Positions 23,037-34,706 of a stretch of 64,000 bases of DNA are shown piece after piece. Each line of letters opens with the position of its first letter. Within the stretch, counting starts at the first letter, position 1. The notes under the pieces are model-generated. The model was not told the origin of the DNA. It searched no databases and saw nothing but the letters and a program-made list of their open reading frames with translations. Position numbers and translations under genes: made by a program. The DNA is taken from assembly GCA_020543525.1 (NCBI GenBank), contig JAHYIO010000023.1, forward strand, positions 1,736,001 through 1,800,000. Reading direction: 5' to 3'. This DNA is from Coriolopsis trogii. Lineage: Eukaryota > Basidiomycota > Agaricomycetes > Polyporales > Polyporaceae.

Positions 23037-24882
23037 GATGTTCAACAATAACAGCGGTAAAGTAGAGCACAGAAGCAGGAGTATCCGATGAGATTGGTTA
23101 TTCAAGCTGGTCAATCGAAATGGGCTACGCGGGGTCAGTGGTTGATGTCGAGGACTCGAGACTATGGACAGTCACAAGCCTGCCCGCCTGCGGGGTAGCG
23201 CCTGAGCGCTACTCTTCCAAATCACCTGACTACCAACCGACGGGAAGTTCTTAGTTCAAACCAGTTTCAAGTTGTCGATAATCCTTCTCGTCCATGAGCA
23301 TACCTCGCGAGACGTATGTGATGGGCTCAAAAGCCCTATGTGTAGGAATTACGCAGAGCACAATAGGCTGGCTTTGCATTTGTCGCTAGTACGCCACCAC
23401 GCACCATAGGCGATATCAGTCCTACTAGTACTTCGCCATTGAGCATTGAATGCACTTATATTTGGTATGTACCCCGAAACGGGACTTCGCAGGAAATGTT
23501 CCAAGTATGGATTGGTGTATGCGCAGGTACTTCGATGTGGGCGAACCCTTGATATGTTCCAAGTTCCAACTTTTGTGTCAGCGACATTCTCCATCACTAG
23601 TCACTGCCACTGCGGTTTAACCACTCGTGCCGCTAATATTCAACATTTCACTCACGAAACCTCTTTCGGCGATGTTCAAGCAAATTCACAAGCATGAGTT
23701 TCAATGCATATTTCTCGAGAACAACCTGTATGGCCACAATCGACTGGTTCTCAATACTGGTTCCAGCATCACGCGGACCCTCGATCATCTCGCCCTGACA
23801 GCCTGGCATAAGTACACATCGCAGTTTTCGGGCAGGTTCGTATCGATGGTGATGCGACGGCCATTGGGGGTCTGCTCCGGCTGCGTCAAGCCCGCGGGAT
23901 CCCTGCTTCAATTGGAGGACATTGATCCCCGTTTCAACTTGTTGCTCGGCTAAAGACTACGAATTGCAGTAACTTGAAATTGAAGCCTGGCCCGTCGTCG
24001 CACTGAATCGAGTAGATACCTCTTACAACCCCATTGATGCGAGTCACATAGACCACAGTCTCATGAAGGTCATCGAAGCAGGGTCCATTCTATGACGTGC
24101 CACACTTATATCGCTGGTGGAATCATAGGGCGCTGGCCAAGACGGATGTGCTCCTATATGTCGGAACGAGTAAACGAGTAAATCAATGTCGTTGTCTACA
24201 TAGACGGATGAATTTACGTTGGTACAGTCATTAGTCTCGGGCCCCGATGTGCGAGATATGCAATCCGCGCTGGGCACGAGACTACCCAGGGGTCCCATAC
24301 AGCGAGCCTCATTTCAGTCGTTCTTCGAGCGATAGTAGAATGGATCCGGAGCAGAAGCAGGCCCTGAAACAACTGGTGATTCTTGAATCAAGGACTGACG
24401 GTGACTGAGCGCGTACTGAGTACTGAGACTCGACCGGTGGTGCACAGACGCATGGAGAAGACTGAGAAAACGCCGAACTCGAGCACAATCCAGGAGCAAT
24501 AGGCATGCGTCCGATGCCAGACGGCTCTCAAGTTAACTGTGTATGTCTGGGTGTTTTTGGACACTCCAGTAGGGATCGTCGTTGTAGGAGTTTACTAGAT
24601 GAAAAACGACGTTGTCTCTGATATGCGCAGTGTATATGCCGTCGTCACTAGTTGGGATATTCATCGAGTCAGAAACGTGGTAGATTGAGCTGAAGGTTGG
24701 CTGAAGGAAGTTCAACTTGAACTTCAAGGGAACCGTGACGCTAATTGTAGTCACATACCCAAATCACGTGGCATAATTCACTCAGCATTGACTCAATGAC
24801 GTTACTGTAAGCTTGCTGCAAAGCCACATCGTCTTCTCCTCCCCTTCATCCTTACTTCTTATCCTTCCTCTTTCCCATTCAC
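23037..24882. other. Gene-poor interval, 1.85 kb
   Basis: No gene I can support. Overlapping open frames on both strands at 23627-23953 have moderately protein-like composition, but neither matches a family I know and no splice partners are evident. Pyrimidine-rich DNA at 24835-24880 is probably the leader of the next gene. Confidence 0.35.
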
Positions 24883-26031
24883 ATGGCGACTGTCACGCAC
24901 TACATATACTCCCATTATGATCCGCCACAGCGAAAGGAGGTTGAATCTGAAGTCGCTGAGGAAGAGACACAGGATCCTTGGATTACCGAATCCAGTTTCG
25001 GGGTGAACCGTCGCCTCCAGAATGCACCCCACTTTGTTCCAGCGGTCGTGCCATACGATGAAATCAACAGTATGCTGGGCGGCGCGTCTTCATCAATACC
25101 TCGCGCAGATGAGCCATCTTCGTCCTCTCATGTAGGCTCCTGGTATCGCTCTCTGCCCCGCTCGTCCAGTGCACCTTCAAGCAGGCCGCAAGCCTCCCCT
25201 CCGAATGTCGTCTCTCCATCCCTACCCTCACCATTGCAACCTGAATCTACCACGGTTGTCTCACCGCAACCCGTTGCGGCTCCTCAAAGGAGGCGGAACA
25301 ACTGATTTGCTTCCCGGGTCATCAACTCCGAGCCTTCCTCATCACGCACTACACCTGTGCCTACCCTTGCAGACATCTTGAGTCGAGAGCCTCCGCCAGA
25401 GCGCCAGGAACAGCCGTTTGTGCCCCCTGTTTTCCTCCACATTGGTCCTTCAAACAAGGGATTCGCAATGCTCCAACAGAGCGGCTGGAGCGAAGGTGAA
25501 GCCCTTGGCGCGGCTGCCCCGAGACGAACGCTCACGCAGAAGGCTCGAGAGAAGAAGCCAGCGCGAACCATCTTGGATGACCCGGAACTATCCATCAAGA
25601 TAGAAGAGCGGGAAGTCTCGCTCAGTCGAGATGATGATGTTCGCGAGGTGCGGAAGGTGGAGGTGGTGGATCTGACATTGTCCGACTCAGACGATGATGA
25701 TGCGGATATGCAGTCCAGTCTGAGCGCTGACCCGCGTTCTGCTTCGACGGCGCCCACCCACAATCCAACCGCACTGCTCACACCAATAGCCACCGTGCTG
25801 AAGTCCGATCGTCTCGGGATCGGACTGAAGGCGAAGACGGTCGGACCTTACAAAGAGTCGAAGAAGCGGGTCACCCACAATCAAGCCGCCCTCGCTGCAC
25901 ATATCCGGGAGAATGAGGAGATGAAGATGCGAAAAGCGCTGTTTGGTCGCGGGACGAGGTCGTTTGCCCGGGTCGCCAAGGCCGAGGCGGAGAGTCGAAA
26001 GAGGCTACTCGCCTCCCTCAACGCCGACTGA
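24883..26031 (+). CDS. G-patch-like nucleic acid-associated protein
   Basis: Hydrophilic protein of about 356 residues, starting MATVTHYIYSHYDPPQRKE. Two same-frame exons are separated by a stop codon at 25303-25305. A 78-nt intron, 25255-25332 (GTTGTC donor, CTGAT branch-like site, CCGAG acceptor), removes that stop and keeps frame. A split G-patch-like signature is visible: SNKGFAMLQQSGWSEGEALG, then, after a 90-residue acidic insert, SDRLGIGLKAKTVGPYKESKKRVTHNQAALAAHIREN. G-patch proteins usually activate DEAH helicases or bind RNA. The insert carries VVDLTLSDSDDDDAD, which resembles a SUMO-interacting motif. The tail is basic (RSFARVAKAEAESRKRLLASLN). Family assignment is fair; function is inference. 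Confidence 0.72.
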
Positions 26032-26746
26032 GAAGCATGGTCTATGGACTGTCCCATCTTTCATCACCTCCGACAAGGCCGTCCATCTCGCTCCTTGAGA
26101 AAGACGTTGTGCCACCGCGAGACTCAGCATTGAATATGCCATTCCAACATCACCTCTGTTGCGCGGCGGTCGAGACTTCGTGTCCACGGCGTCATGCAGT
26201 CTCGTCCTCCCCAGTATCCCAGGTTACAGCGCGTAATAGCGGTTGAGTCGAGTTGTCGCGACCAGAGAAGCCTTACTCTCGGCAGTCGCGCGGTAGCTCC
26301 CATTCGCCCTCTCCATGGACTGCCCAGGAACGAAGCTGTATGCCCATACGACGTAGCGATCTGTTGTAGCATAGCTTCGAATTCATCCGCATCGTTCGCC
26401 CATAGCTCTGTACATCATCAGCCACATGCCTGATAATGTTCTGTCCAAGTTCTGCCCTTTTCCGCCAGGTCCTAGCCGGCTGAATAATAGTAGTACGTAC
26501 TCTGGCGATGCCAACGCATAAGATTGGATCGGCCTGTCCCGCGGCGCGACCGAGATGTATATGGGCGTTAGCATTCGGCTATTCCTTCCCAATCCCTCCC
26601 TCCCCCGTCTTCTTCCCCATCTTCCCAACTCCCCGCTCACCACCTCAGCGCAAAGCAGGCTTTGCATCTCTCCGATACCCTAGTAATTCCCCATCGGCGC
26701 CCCCCCTCACCCTCAGCACACACCCACTAAGGTAGCCAGAGCCAGG
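26032..26746. promoter_or_regulatory. Upstream region of the YPK1-type kinase
   Basis: About 715 bp without a convincing gene. A strongly C/T-rich tract at 26580-26735 directly precedes the start codon and resembles the pyrimidine-rich promoters and leaders of highly expressed fungal genes. Confidence 0.4.
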
Positions 26747-28959
26747 ATGTCTTGGAAACTTGGAAAGAGCAAGTCGAAGCAGGCGACGAACGGGCTATCG
26801 ATCCAGGACATGGACGGCCGCTCGACGACGCCCACCCCAGGAAACCCGAGCGGGAAGCCCCAGTCTGGGCTGCTCGCGATCCGCGTGCTGTGGGCGGAGA
26901 ACCTCGCCTTGCCTGGGGGCGCGGCCGTTCCCCCTGCGGTGCAGGCCGCGCTCTCGTCTCAGCAGGCGAAGGTGGCCGCGTCGGTGTCGCCGTCGAGCGT
27001 GACGCAGCAGCGGCTGGCGAACCGGAAGAGCCAAAGGGACAGCGTGCAGAGGACGCAGTGTTGGTGGCTGCCGTACCTCGTCATGGAGTTTGAGGTGAAC
27101 CAGGTGCTGATCACCCCGTTGGGCGGGGACTTGGCGAAGCCGCTGTATATGTATGAGACGCACTTGTGAGTACTCTCCTTATGATGTTGATCTCCCTCTA
27201 CTCGCATGCGCTGGTGAGGGGAAAGTGGAAGCACGGATCGACTGAACATTTCGGATGTAGCGACGTGTCCCGCCATTCGGAGATCTCTATCCAGTGTTAC
27301 TTGCGCACTGAGGAGCCAAAACGTGGGGGCGATGGTATCGCGGACGACATGGGGAATGATCTCTTTATGGGTGGTGTGCGGTTCACGCCCGACTTTGACG
27401 ACTCTTCGTCGCAAGACCAGTGGTACGACCTCGCGGGTGGCTCGGGTAAGATCCAAATTGGTGTCACATTCAAGCCGAGCACGGTGCGTTCATGAGATTT
27501 CTGGGTATTCTTCGTGGATGCCTAACGCTTCTGTTTCAGGGCCAATCTCTCACCATCGACGACTTTGAGCTTATTACTGTCATCGGAAAGGGCAGCTTCG
27601 GGAAGGTGAGCCAATTTGTTTTTGCAGACAGGTCTCAGATTTTCGCTGACGCCTAGACGTGTCCGTAGGTCATGCAAGTCCGCAAGCGCGACACATCACG
27701 TATCTACGCGCTGAAGACCATTCGCAAGCAGTACATTGTGCAGCGAGGAGAGATCACCCACACACTCGCCGAGCGATTGGTTCTAGCTCGTGTGAACAAC
27801 CCATTCATTGTCCCTCTCAAATTCAGCTTCCAGTCGGAACAAAAGTTGTACCTTGTACTTGCGTAAGTCACTTCGGCATTCTGACTGACACTGAGCACAT
27901 TTTGATGCTGCCAACAGTTTCGTTAATGGAGGAGAGCTCTTCCACCATCTACAGCGTGAGCAGAGATTCAACGAGGAGCGATCGAGATTCTACAGCGCCG
28001 AACTGCTGCTCGCCTTGGAGCATCTGCACGAGCTCGATGTTGTCTACCGGTATGCTGCGCTTCATTCCTACGGCGACGCCGCGCCTGATCACTTTGTGCT
28101 GTCAATCAGTGACTTGAAGCCGGAGAACATCCTCCTTGACTACACCGGTCACATCGCGCTGTGCGACTTCGGTTTGTGCAAGCTGAACATGAAGGATTCG
28201 GACAAGACAAATACCTTCTGCGGTACACCGGAGTACCTCGCCCCGGAGATCCTGTCTGGGCAGGGCTACAGTATGTCATTTCCTCGCCTGCCTCCATGCT
28301 ACAGCTCACGTCATCCCAGACAAGACGATTGACTGGTGGACACTGGGCGTTCTCCTGTTTGAGATGCTGTCTGGCCTCCCGCCGTTCTACGATGGTGCGT
28401 AACGCTTCTTGCCGCGGTCACTCCACAGCTTACCCTTTGCCACAGAGAACACCGACGCCATGTACCAGAAGATCCTGAACGATCCTCTTGTCTTTGGCGA
28501 CGACATTGGGGCCGAGGCGCGCAGCATCCTGACAGGCCTCCTCACGCGCGACCCAACACAGCGTCTCGGAGTCAACGGAGCAGAGGAAATCAGGGCACAC
28601 CCCTTCTTTGCCAACCACATCGACTTCCAGAAGCTCATCCAGAAGAAGATCCAACCGCCGTTCAAGCCGAGTGTCTCCAGCCCAGTCGTACGTTCTCGTT
28701 CTTTAGTGCTTGTTCATCTGACCGTCGTTGATCATCACTTGTTACATCGCGTAGGACGTGTCCAACTTCGACACCGTGTTCACGGCGGAGGCGCCGTTGG
28801 ACAGTGTGGTGGAGGGATCGCAACTGTCGCAGACTGTGCAAGCCCAGTTCGCAGGTGAGTGGCAGCTGAGGCGGTGCTATGCAAGTTGCCGTTAATGAGA
28901 TACACATTTTTGCAGGCTTCTCGTACGATGGCACGCACATGCCTGTCAGCCCGTCGTAA
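26747..28959 (+). CDS. YPK1: AGC serine/threonine kinase of the YPK1/SGK type
   Basis: Kinase acting below TORC2 and PDK1 in plasma membrane and sphingolipid homeostasis. The N-terminal 240 residues form a C2-like region ([33 protein letters not shown]) found in basidiomycete and fission yeast relatives (Gad8). The catalytic domain follows: [14 protein letters not shown] (glycine loop), [12 protein letters not shown] (catalytic Lys), [21 protein letters not shown] (DFG), [16 protein letters not shown] (activation loop threonine for PDK1) and [17 protein letters not shown]. The C-terminal tail has [13 protein letters not shown] and ends [16 protein letters not shown], carrying the FxxFSY hydrophobic motif phosphorylated by TORC2. 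Introns interrupt at 27168-27258, between R and D of the catalytic loop (about 28050-28110) and elsewhere. Start ATG at 26747 is unambiguous. Confidence 0.94.
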
Positions 28960-29983
28960 GTTACATGGCTATAGCCCGCCGGAGTCATCGCCTCCTTGGC
29001 TCTTGTCATCGCGTTCGCCGCGCGATCTTTCTCGTCATCTCTCACCACTCATTCAGTCTTCGTGCGTATTACATACCTATCATATAGTTCGCGGAGAGGT
29101 CCATCTTTTACACATCTACATATACATCACATCACCACGTATCTTGGGTTCGGGATGTCAAAGTTTCCTACTAGTGTCTTTCCTTACATACAGCATCGCT
29201 AATCGCTCCTTGCTCCTCGTCGTCGCATCCGTTTGTCCGTTCGTTTGTGTCCTGTTTACCGTATAATCTGTGTTTGCATTCCTATCGGCGCTTGCGCACC
29301 TACATCGTACCAACAGCCAATGCTATAGTATCTGTCGAGGTTCTCACATTCGCAATATCTGCAGAGCAGCTCAAGTTTGTTAAGCGTTTGGTCGTTGCCG
29401 ATTAGGACCCTGGTGGTCATGAGAGTGTCGATCCAGGACTGAAGACGGGGGCCGCAGACTGGCATGGAATCGAAGCAGCCGTCCGTACCTGCAGGGCCCC
29501 GTATGGAACACCACTTTGCGGATAAGCCAGCGGCCTTGGAGTGGTCCGAGGAAGCACAACTCTGATCAGGGCTTCATCTACCCAGGCGAATATTACTCTC
29601 CGCGGTTGAGGGAAGCGTGCGAAGCGGTGCACGGTCGCACGGGGGAGGTGCGTGGGCAGCGCGCGCGAGGCGTGCTGGTCGTGCTGGCAGTGCCATATGC
29701 TGACTGGTGCGCCGAGGAAGGGCTCGAGAGATTGGGTGCCGGGCGGAAGGGGAGACGGAGGGGCGGTGGAAAAAGGCAAGGAGGTGCTCGGGGTGGCATG
29801 CGGAAGCCAGCCAGCCAGGAGGCCTCAGGGGAACTCCGCTCATAAGGGCGCTAACGGCCCAGGCGTGTACCGTCATCACTCGCTCTCAGCCCACGCTCTA
29901 CTATCTCTCTCACCTCTTTCTCTCCACTCCTCCCACTTTCAGCTTCCAACGTTCGTCCGACTCCGACTCACTCGCTGCGAAAA
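28960..29983. other. Intergenic region YPK1 / VAP, 1.0 kb
   Basis: The first part is the 3' UTR of the kinase and the last part (C/T-rich, 29880-29980) the leader of the VAP gene. I see no gene between. A G-rich stretch around 29640-29830 is open in several frames only because of its composition. Confidence 0.4.
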
Positions 29984-31428
29984 ATGTCCGTCTCCCTCAA
30001 CCCCAGCAGCGTCCTGGGGTTCAACAGTGCGTCGATCAGATCCTCCCCTCCCCTGTCTCTCCACACCGAATGCTGAGTGATCTCGCGCGCTGCTCTCGAC
30101 ACGTTCTGTCTCTCCGCGCTCTCCCAATTTCTAGGACCGTTCACCCAGTCCGTCAAACGCTCTCTCCAGATCACGAATAACAATGCGCAACCGGTCGCGT
30201 TCAAGGTCAAGACGACCGCCCCGAAGGTGAGCTGCCTACTGTCGGGCATGTAGGGTTGGAAAGCGAGTGCAAGGCTCACGTACGTACTCCTTCTTAGCTT
30301 TACTGTGTAAGGCCGAACTCTGGGAGGGTGGAACCTGGAGAGACGGTTGAAGTTGCAGGTGTGTGAAGTCTACTGTCTGTGGCCGCATATCGGTGCTGAA
30401 GCATACACTTGTCCGCCTGTGCAGTCATGCTTCAAGCTATGAAGGAGGACCTCCCTACTGGTGCTAAATGCAAGGACAAGTTCCTCATCCAGAGTACCGT
30501 CATCACCCCGGAGAAGGAGAGCATGTCTCTTCAGGATATGGTCCGTCACACTCTGTCTCGTATCAATTCGCCACACTGATGTGTCGACTATGGCCTGCAG
30601 TGGAATGACGAGGGCAACGAGGTCCATTCACAGAAGATCCGTGTTGTCTATCTCCCGCCTGAAGGCCAGACAGTCCCCGAGGAGGACGAGTCGCATGCGA
30701 ACATGAGTTCGCTTTTGGCCGTTCCAGGCCAGGACGTAAGTACTGTGTGTATTGCGACTATCTCTTGCCTCACCATTCCCGCCATCCTTTCATAGCAGTA
30801 CGCAACCGTCCGTCAATATCCTCTGACAAACGGGCACGCAACACGGGAACCTAGCGGTGATGACAGTGCAATTCCAATCCCGCCACCGCAGCAGGAGGAG
30901 ATTCACCACGACGCACCTTCGACTCCTCCCCCGCCGCCAAATGTCGCCGTGCACCCGCCCGAGCCTGCGCCACTATCCGACCGTCAGCTGTCGAGCGACG
31001 AAGGCCTCGGATACGTCAACGTCAACGTGCATGCACCTCCACCAGCGCGTCCTTCGCCGCCGCCATCTCCTCCTGTTCGTGCTGCACCTCCACCCGTGGT
31101 CATCAAGCAAGATCCCAACCCAGAGCTGATCAAGAAGCTCGAGGACGCACAGGCAGAAATCGAGCGTCTGCGGTCCATCATCGCATCGATGCCCGAGCCG
31201 AGCGTTGCACCTACAACGGTCACGAGTGCGACGGAGCTCAGGCACAGGAGACGTGCGCCGATGTCAGACGACGGCAGCAGCACGTACGACGGCCGCTCGA
31301 CGTACGACGGTCAGACGGAGGTCGGCAGTTATGTCGGGAGCGAGATCTCGGCTCCTGACGGTGTGCCACTACAAGTGGTCATCATCATCGCGCTAGGCGT
31401 CTTCGTCACCACGTATCTATTCTTTTGA
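29984..31428 (+). CDS. VAMP-associated protein (VAP/Scs2), ER tail-anchored MSP-domain protein
   Basis: ER receptor for FFAT-motif proteins at membrane contact sites. The first exon, MSVSLNPSSVLGFN, joins RPFTQSVKRSLQITNNNAQPVAFKVKTTAPK, then YCVRPNSGRVEPGETVEV, MLQAMKEDLPTGAKCKDKFLIQSTVI and WNDEGNEVHSQKIRVVYLPPEG. This covers the whole MSP beta-sandwich, including the KTTAPKxYCVRPN FFAT-binding face. A long Pro/Ser-rich linker (about 130 residues) is followed by a coiled coil (NPELIKKLEDAQAEIERLRSII) and a single C-terminal membrane helix, LQVVIIIALGVFVTTYLFF. Domain order and length match the family, apart from the long proline-rich linker. Several short introns are present. Confidence 0.93.
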
Positions 31429-31928
31429 AGCAAGAGAGGGTCGTCGCGACCCGCCGAGGAGCGGGCTACGCATCTGCCATATCCCATGCGATGTTTGATG
31501 TTCTGACAGACCTGTGGTTTTCACTTTTTATTTCGCATTCGGTCGTGTTAATCGTATATCGTTCTCTGTTCTGTCGTTGTGCCTGTTCTCCACATATGGG
31601 CCGAGGGCTTTGCGGACGCGGAGTGGTCTTTTGAGACTGCGCGTTCGTCATCGTTGTTTCATTTCCTCTCCTTTTCACTCTGTCGATAGTCGCCGAAGTG
31701 CGGCTTCTCCCTCGCTCCCTCGCTCCCTCTCGTGCGTATACTACGTACACGCCTCTCCGCCCCCCCCCTTTCTCTCCCGCTCCGCTCTTCGTGGTGACTG
31801 ACATATGGTACTGTTCAGCTTGTACATATCCTATTTCCCGAAGCCTAGGAGAACAATGCTTCATGGCTTGTTGTGCCGGTTGTGCCGGATATACCCCCTG
31901 CTTAGCCATATCCCTTCGTCCCGTTCTG
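31429..31928. other. 3' flank of the VAP gene
   Basis: Intergenic sequence of about 500 bp, T-rich at first and C-rich near 31760. It probably contains the VAP 3' UTR. No gene or RNA is recognised. Confidence 0.35.
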
Positions 31929-32126
31929 CTCGTGTCGGAACTTACCGAAACGCATCCAGATGAATAAGACATCCAGATGGATATTTTTCGCATCTAAGTG
32001 CCCTTCTCAGGCTATCCGGATGGGACTTTTTGGCCTCTAACCTCCCTCCAAGGCCCATCCGGAGGGTTTTGAAAATGATTTCCATCGGTATGCCTCCGAA
32101 TGGAATAAGGGAAGTTCCGACACGAG
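31929..32126. repeat. Short inverted-repeat element, about 198 bp (possible MITE)
   Basis: A perfect 15-bp inverted repeat CTCGTGTCGGAACTT bounds it (31929-31943 and 32112-32126). Inside, ATCCAGATG or ATCCGGATG-like units recur (around 31953, 31969, 32014, 32047). No coding potential and no clean target-site duplication, so its superfamily is unknown. It lies between two convergent genes. Confidence 0.5.
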
Positions 32127-32427
32127 TCTCTTCATGGCCCCTCCTTCCTGATTTCCTGCTGCCCATGCCATGCCCTACCCTTGCCAGAATCCCGCACCCA
32201 CACACTGGGCAGAGAGAAAGGGAGGGCTTCCTCACCCCATCCATCCCCGCCAATGTCCGAAAATCCGCCTTCGTATTGCTCGCGAAGATACATCATATGC
32301 ATCCTCCTCCCTATCTCCGTCGTATTGGTATACGCTATATAGGTTATGTAGGGTCTGTCCCTCTCGCCTTGTGACGTTGAGTTTTGACTATGTCATGAGA
32401 CCGCAGCGCCAGTTCCGAGGTCTCTCT

Positions 32428-33999
32428 TCAGGCTCTCGAGGCGTCCAGTAGCTCGGCTTCTATAGCTTTTGCGAGGAGCCGGTGGACGTGTTCGGTCGGG
32501 TGGCCGGTGTCTGTACGTAGACGACCGCACGGAGTCGCGCGTGAGCGATGCGCGCTGTGCCGAGAGCGAAGGCGGACGGGGCACTCACTGTACCAGAAGA
32601 AACCGGAGTCGGCGCACTCGCAGAAGCTGTCGGCTCAGCGTTAGCAAGCTCGAATACTCGGGCGTGCGACATGTGCGCGCCCTGAGGTCTGAGGCCTGAG
32701 GCCTGAGGGACCATCCGAGGGCTCACCCTGTGACGTTCGTGAACCCATAGGAGGCGGCGTTGTCGAGGACGTGGGCGAACCATGCGTGCGCGTCGAACGA
32801 GAGCACGCTCACGTCCCTGTGCGTGCGGGCGAAGGCGGTGGCGTGCGCGGCGAGCGCGGCGTTGTAGTCGCGGATGTTCTGGGCGTAGAGCGATGCGGTG
32901 GACGGGCTGTCGGAGAGGTGGCCTGGGGAGCGCTCGAGGGGCGGGACGTTGAGGAAGAGGTAGGTGCCGCGGAGGTTGTGTGCGTAGGCGTTCTCCTGGT
33001 GTGTTTGGGCGGGCGGAGGGAGGAGGGAAGGGGAGGATGCGTGTGAGCGGTGAGCGTAGGGGGATTAGTAAGGAGGCATGCGTACCACGGCAATGAAGAG
33101 GGACTGCATCTCGCTCTCCCAAAACGCATTGAAGTCGAGCTGTGTGGAGGGAGAGAATGGGGGTGTGCGAGTGAGTAAATCATTCGCCGGACACTGTATG
33201 AGTGGGGTACCGTTGTGTTGTGGAGAGTGTCACCGGTGTCGTTTATACCGATCCACCACGCGACGAGTGTCTCCGCTGGGGGATGGGGAACGACATGGGA
33301 GGCGTAGGCAACCCACTGCTTTACTTCGTCCACCAGCGGGACGGTGAAGTCGTGGTGAAGAGGTAGCCTTCGCAGGAGCCCATCAGCACGATTTGGAGAG
33401 ATGTGCAGAAAAGTGGCGGAACACACAAGGCGTTATCAATGTCGGCGCCAGCGAAGGCAAAGTTCCATAGCTGGCGAGGCGAGCAATCCGAAGGCCGGCC
33501 TCTGAAACAACCTGTGAGGAACTCTGTCTGTGCGCATGCCATACTCAATAGGCAAACATGCTACAAGGAAGAAAGACAAGTATACATACCCAGTTCGAAC
33601 CGTCCGAACTAGTCTATCCATTCACGGTGGCAAAACGTTAGCCTGAGAGGGGTGTACATGCACGTACGAGGACTTCACTGACATTTCTTGGTATTATCTT
33701 GTTCCGAAGGAGCTGTTGCGGAGTGAAAGCGAAGTTCAAAGCGTCACCTATGAAACTAGGCCCCATACACCTTAGTACGCGGCGAAAGGGAGCGAAGATA
33801 TGACTCGAGTCAAAACTGACCTGAAATTGGCATGACCTTCCGTCCCTTGGACGAACGTGTACGAGTCCCCGAACGCATACACGTATTTTGTCTTCGCCCA
33901 GTTGAATGTTGGCTTCCGGTCAGAGGCGGCAAGCACCGTCGAGTGGATGAACAGGAGGAGTAGTACAAAGTTGGAAGAGAGAGCAAGATACGAGAACAT
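32428..33999 (-). CDS. Secreted SGNH esterase, carbohydrate esterase family 16-like
   Basis: Probable extracellular acetylesterase acting on acetylated plant cell-wall oligosaccharides. Start at 33999 gives a signal peptide (MFSYLALSSNFVLLLLFIHSTVLA), then FNWAKTKYVYAFGDSYTFVQG with the SGNH block I serine in GDSYT. Further on are FLTGCFRGRPSDCSPRQLWNFAFAGADID (block II/III region with catalytic Gly), WWIGINDTGDT (block with Gly-x-Asn-Asp) and the C-terminal GHPTEHVHRLLAKAIEAELL, which holds the catalytic Asp/His block. All catalytic blocks are present. At least eight short introns. With the GH131 gene near the right end, it fits a plant-biomass degrader. CE16 is the best fit by domain layout; substrate is inferred. 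Confidence 0.83.
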
Positions 34000-34706
34000 C
34001 GTTGCCGACGTCTTGAGGTAAAACAAGTTTGATTCGCCGTGCTGGAGCCTCTGAAAGGCACTCACAAATGGCTTTATGTACATATACTACATACCGTTAC
34101 ATGCGACCGGCAGAGGAAGTCCGCTACGGTCAAGGCTGTCAGAGCCGCGTGACTGTGCTGATGACCATGCTAATCCGCCTCCTAACGGCTATACGCGGAC
34201 CGCAGAGAGATGAGGGGTCCGGGAGTGAGCTGGAGCAAAGCCCGAGTATGCGCTACTCATCATGAGACGCTATTGCGCTTGCGGTGGTAATGAAGCAGAC
34301 CATAGCCAGAGGCAGCGGGCGTTGTGGGCGAAAGTAGAATGGGGCAAACCCCAAAGCGTGAAGTTGACGATTTAGCCGACCGAATTTGGCAATCCATCAC
34401 CGGCTATTGGCTGCGTCAAGGCCATGACGTCAGCGGGTAGTTGTGGCCAGAAGACGACGAGGTCGAGGTTGTCCTTGTCTGTATGCAACTCCCAGCGAGA
34501 ACGAGCGGCGTCCACGAGCAGCGCAGGAAACCACAGCGTGCGTTGTGGCCGAGGGGAAGCCGGCGACCGGTGTGGGTGCGAGCATGAGAAGAGGCTGAGT
34601 AAGTGACTCTGATGATCTCAGCCTATGGCGTTTGAGGCAATTACGCCAGGTTATTCCCCTCGACGACGTCCTCCGCACGCTCACAACCCTCAGCTGAACA
34701 ACAACC
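34000..34706. other. Divergent spacer CE16 / SOD
   Basis: About 700 bp between divergent starts. No gene is visible; both promoters must lie here. No clear TATA box on either side. Confidence 0.4.

Noticed and set aside
23627..23953. Open frame MPLIFNISLTKP considered as a small gene
   Set aside because: An equally long frame exists on the other strand, there is no recognisable family, no convincing start context and no splice partners.
25303..25305. In-frame TGA considered as evidence of a pseudogene
   Set aside because: A 78-nt intron with donor, branch-like site and acceptor removes it and keeps frame, which is the simpler reading.
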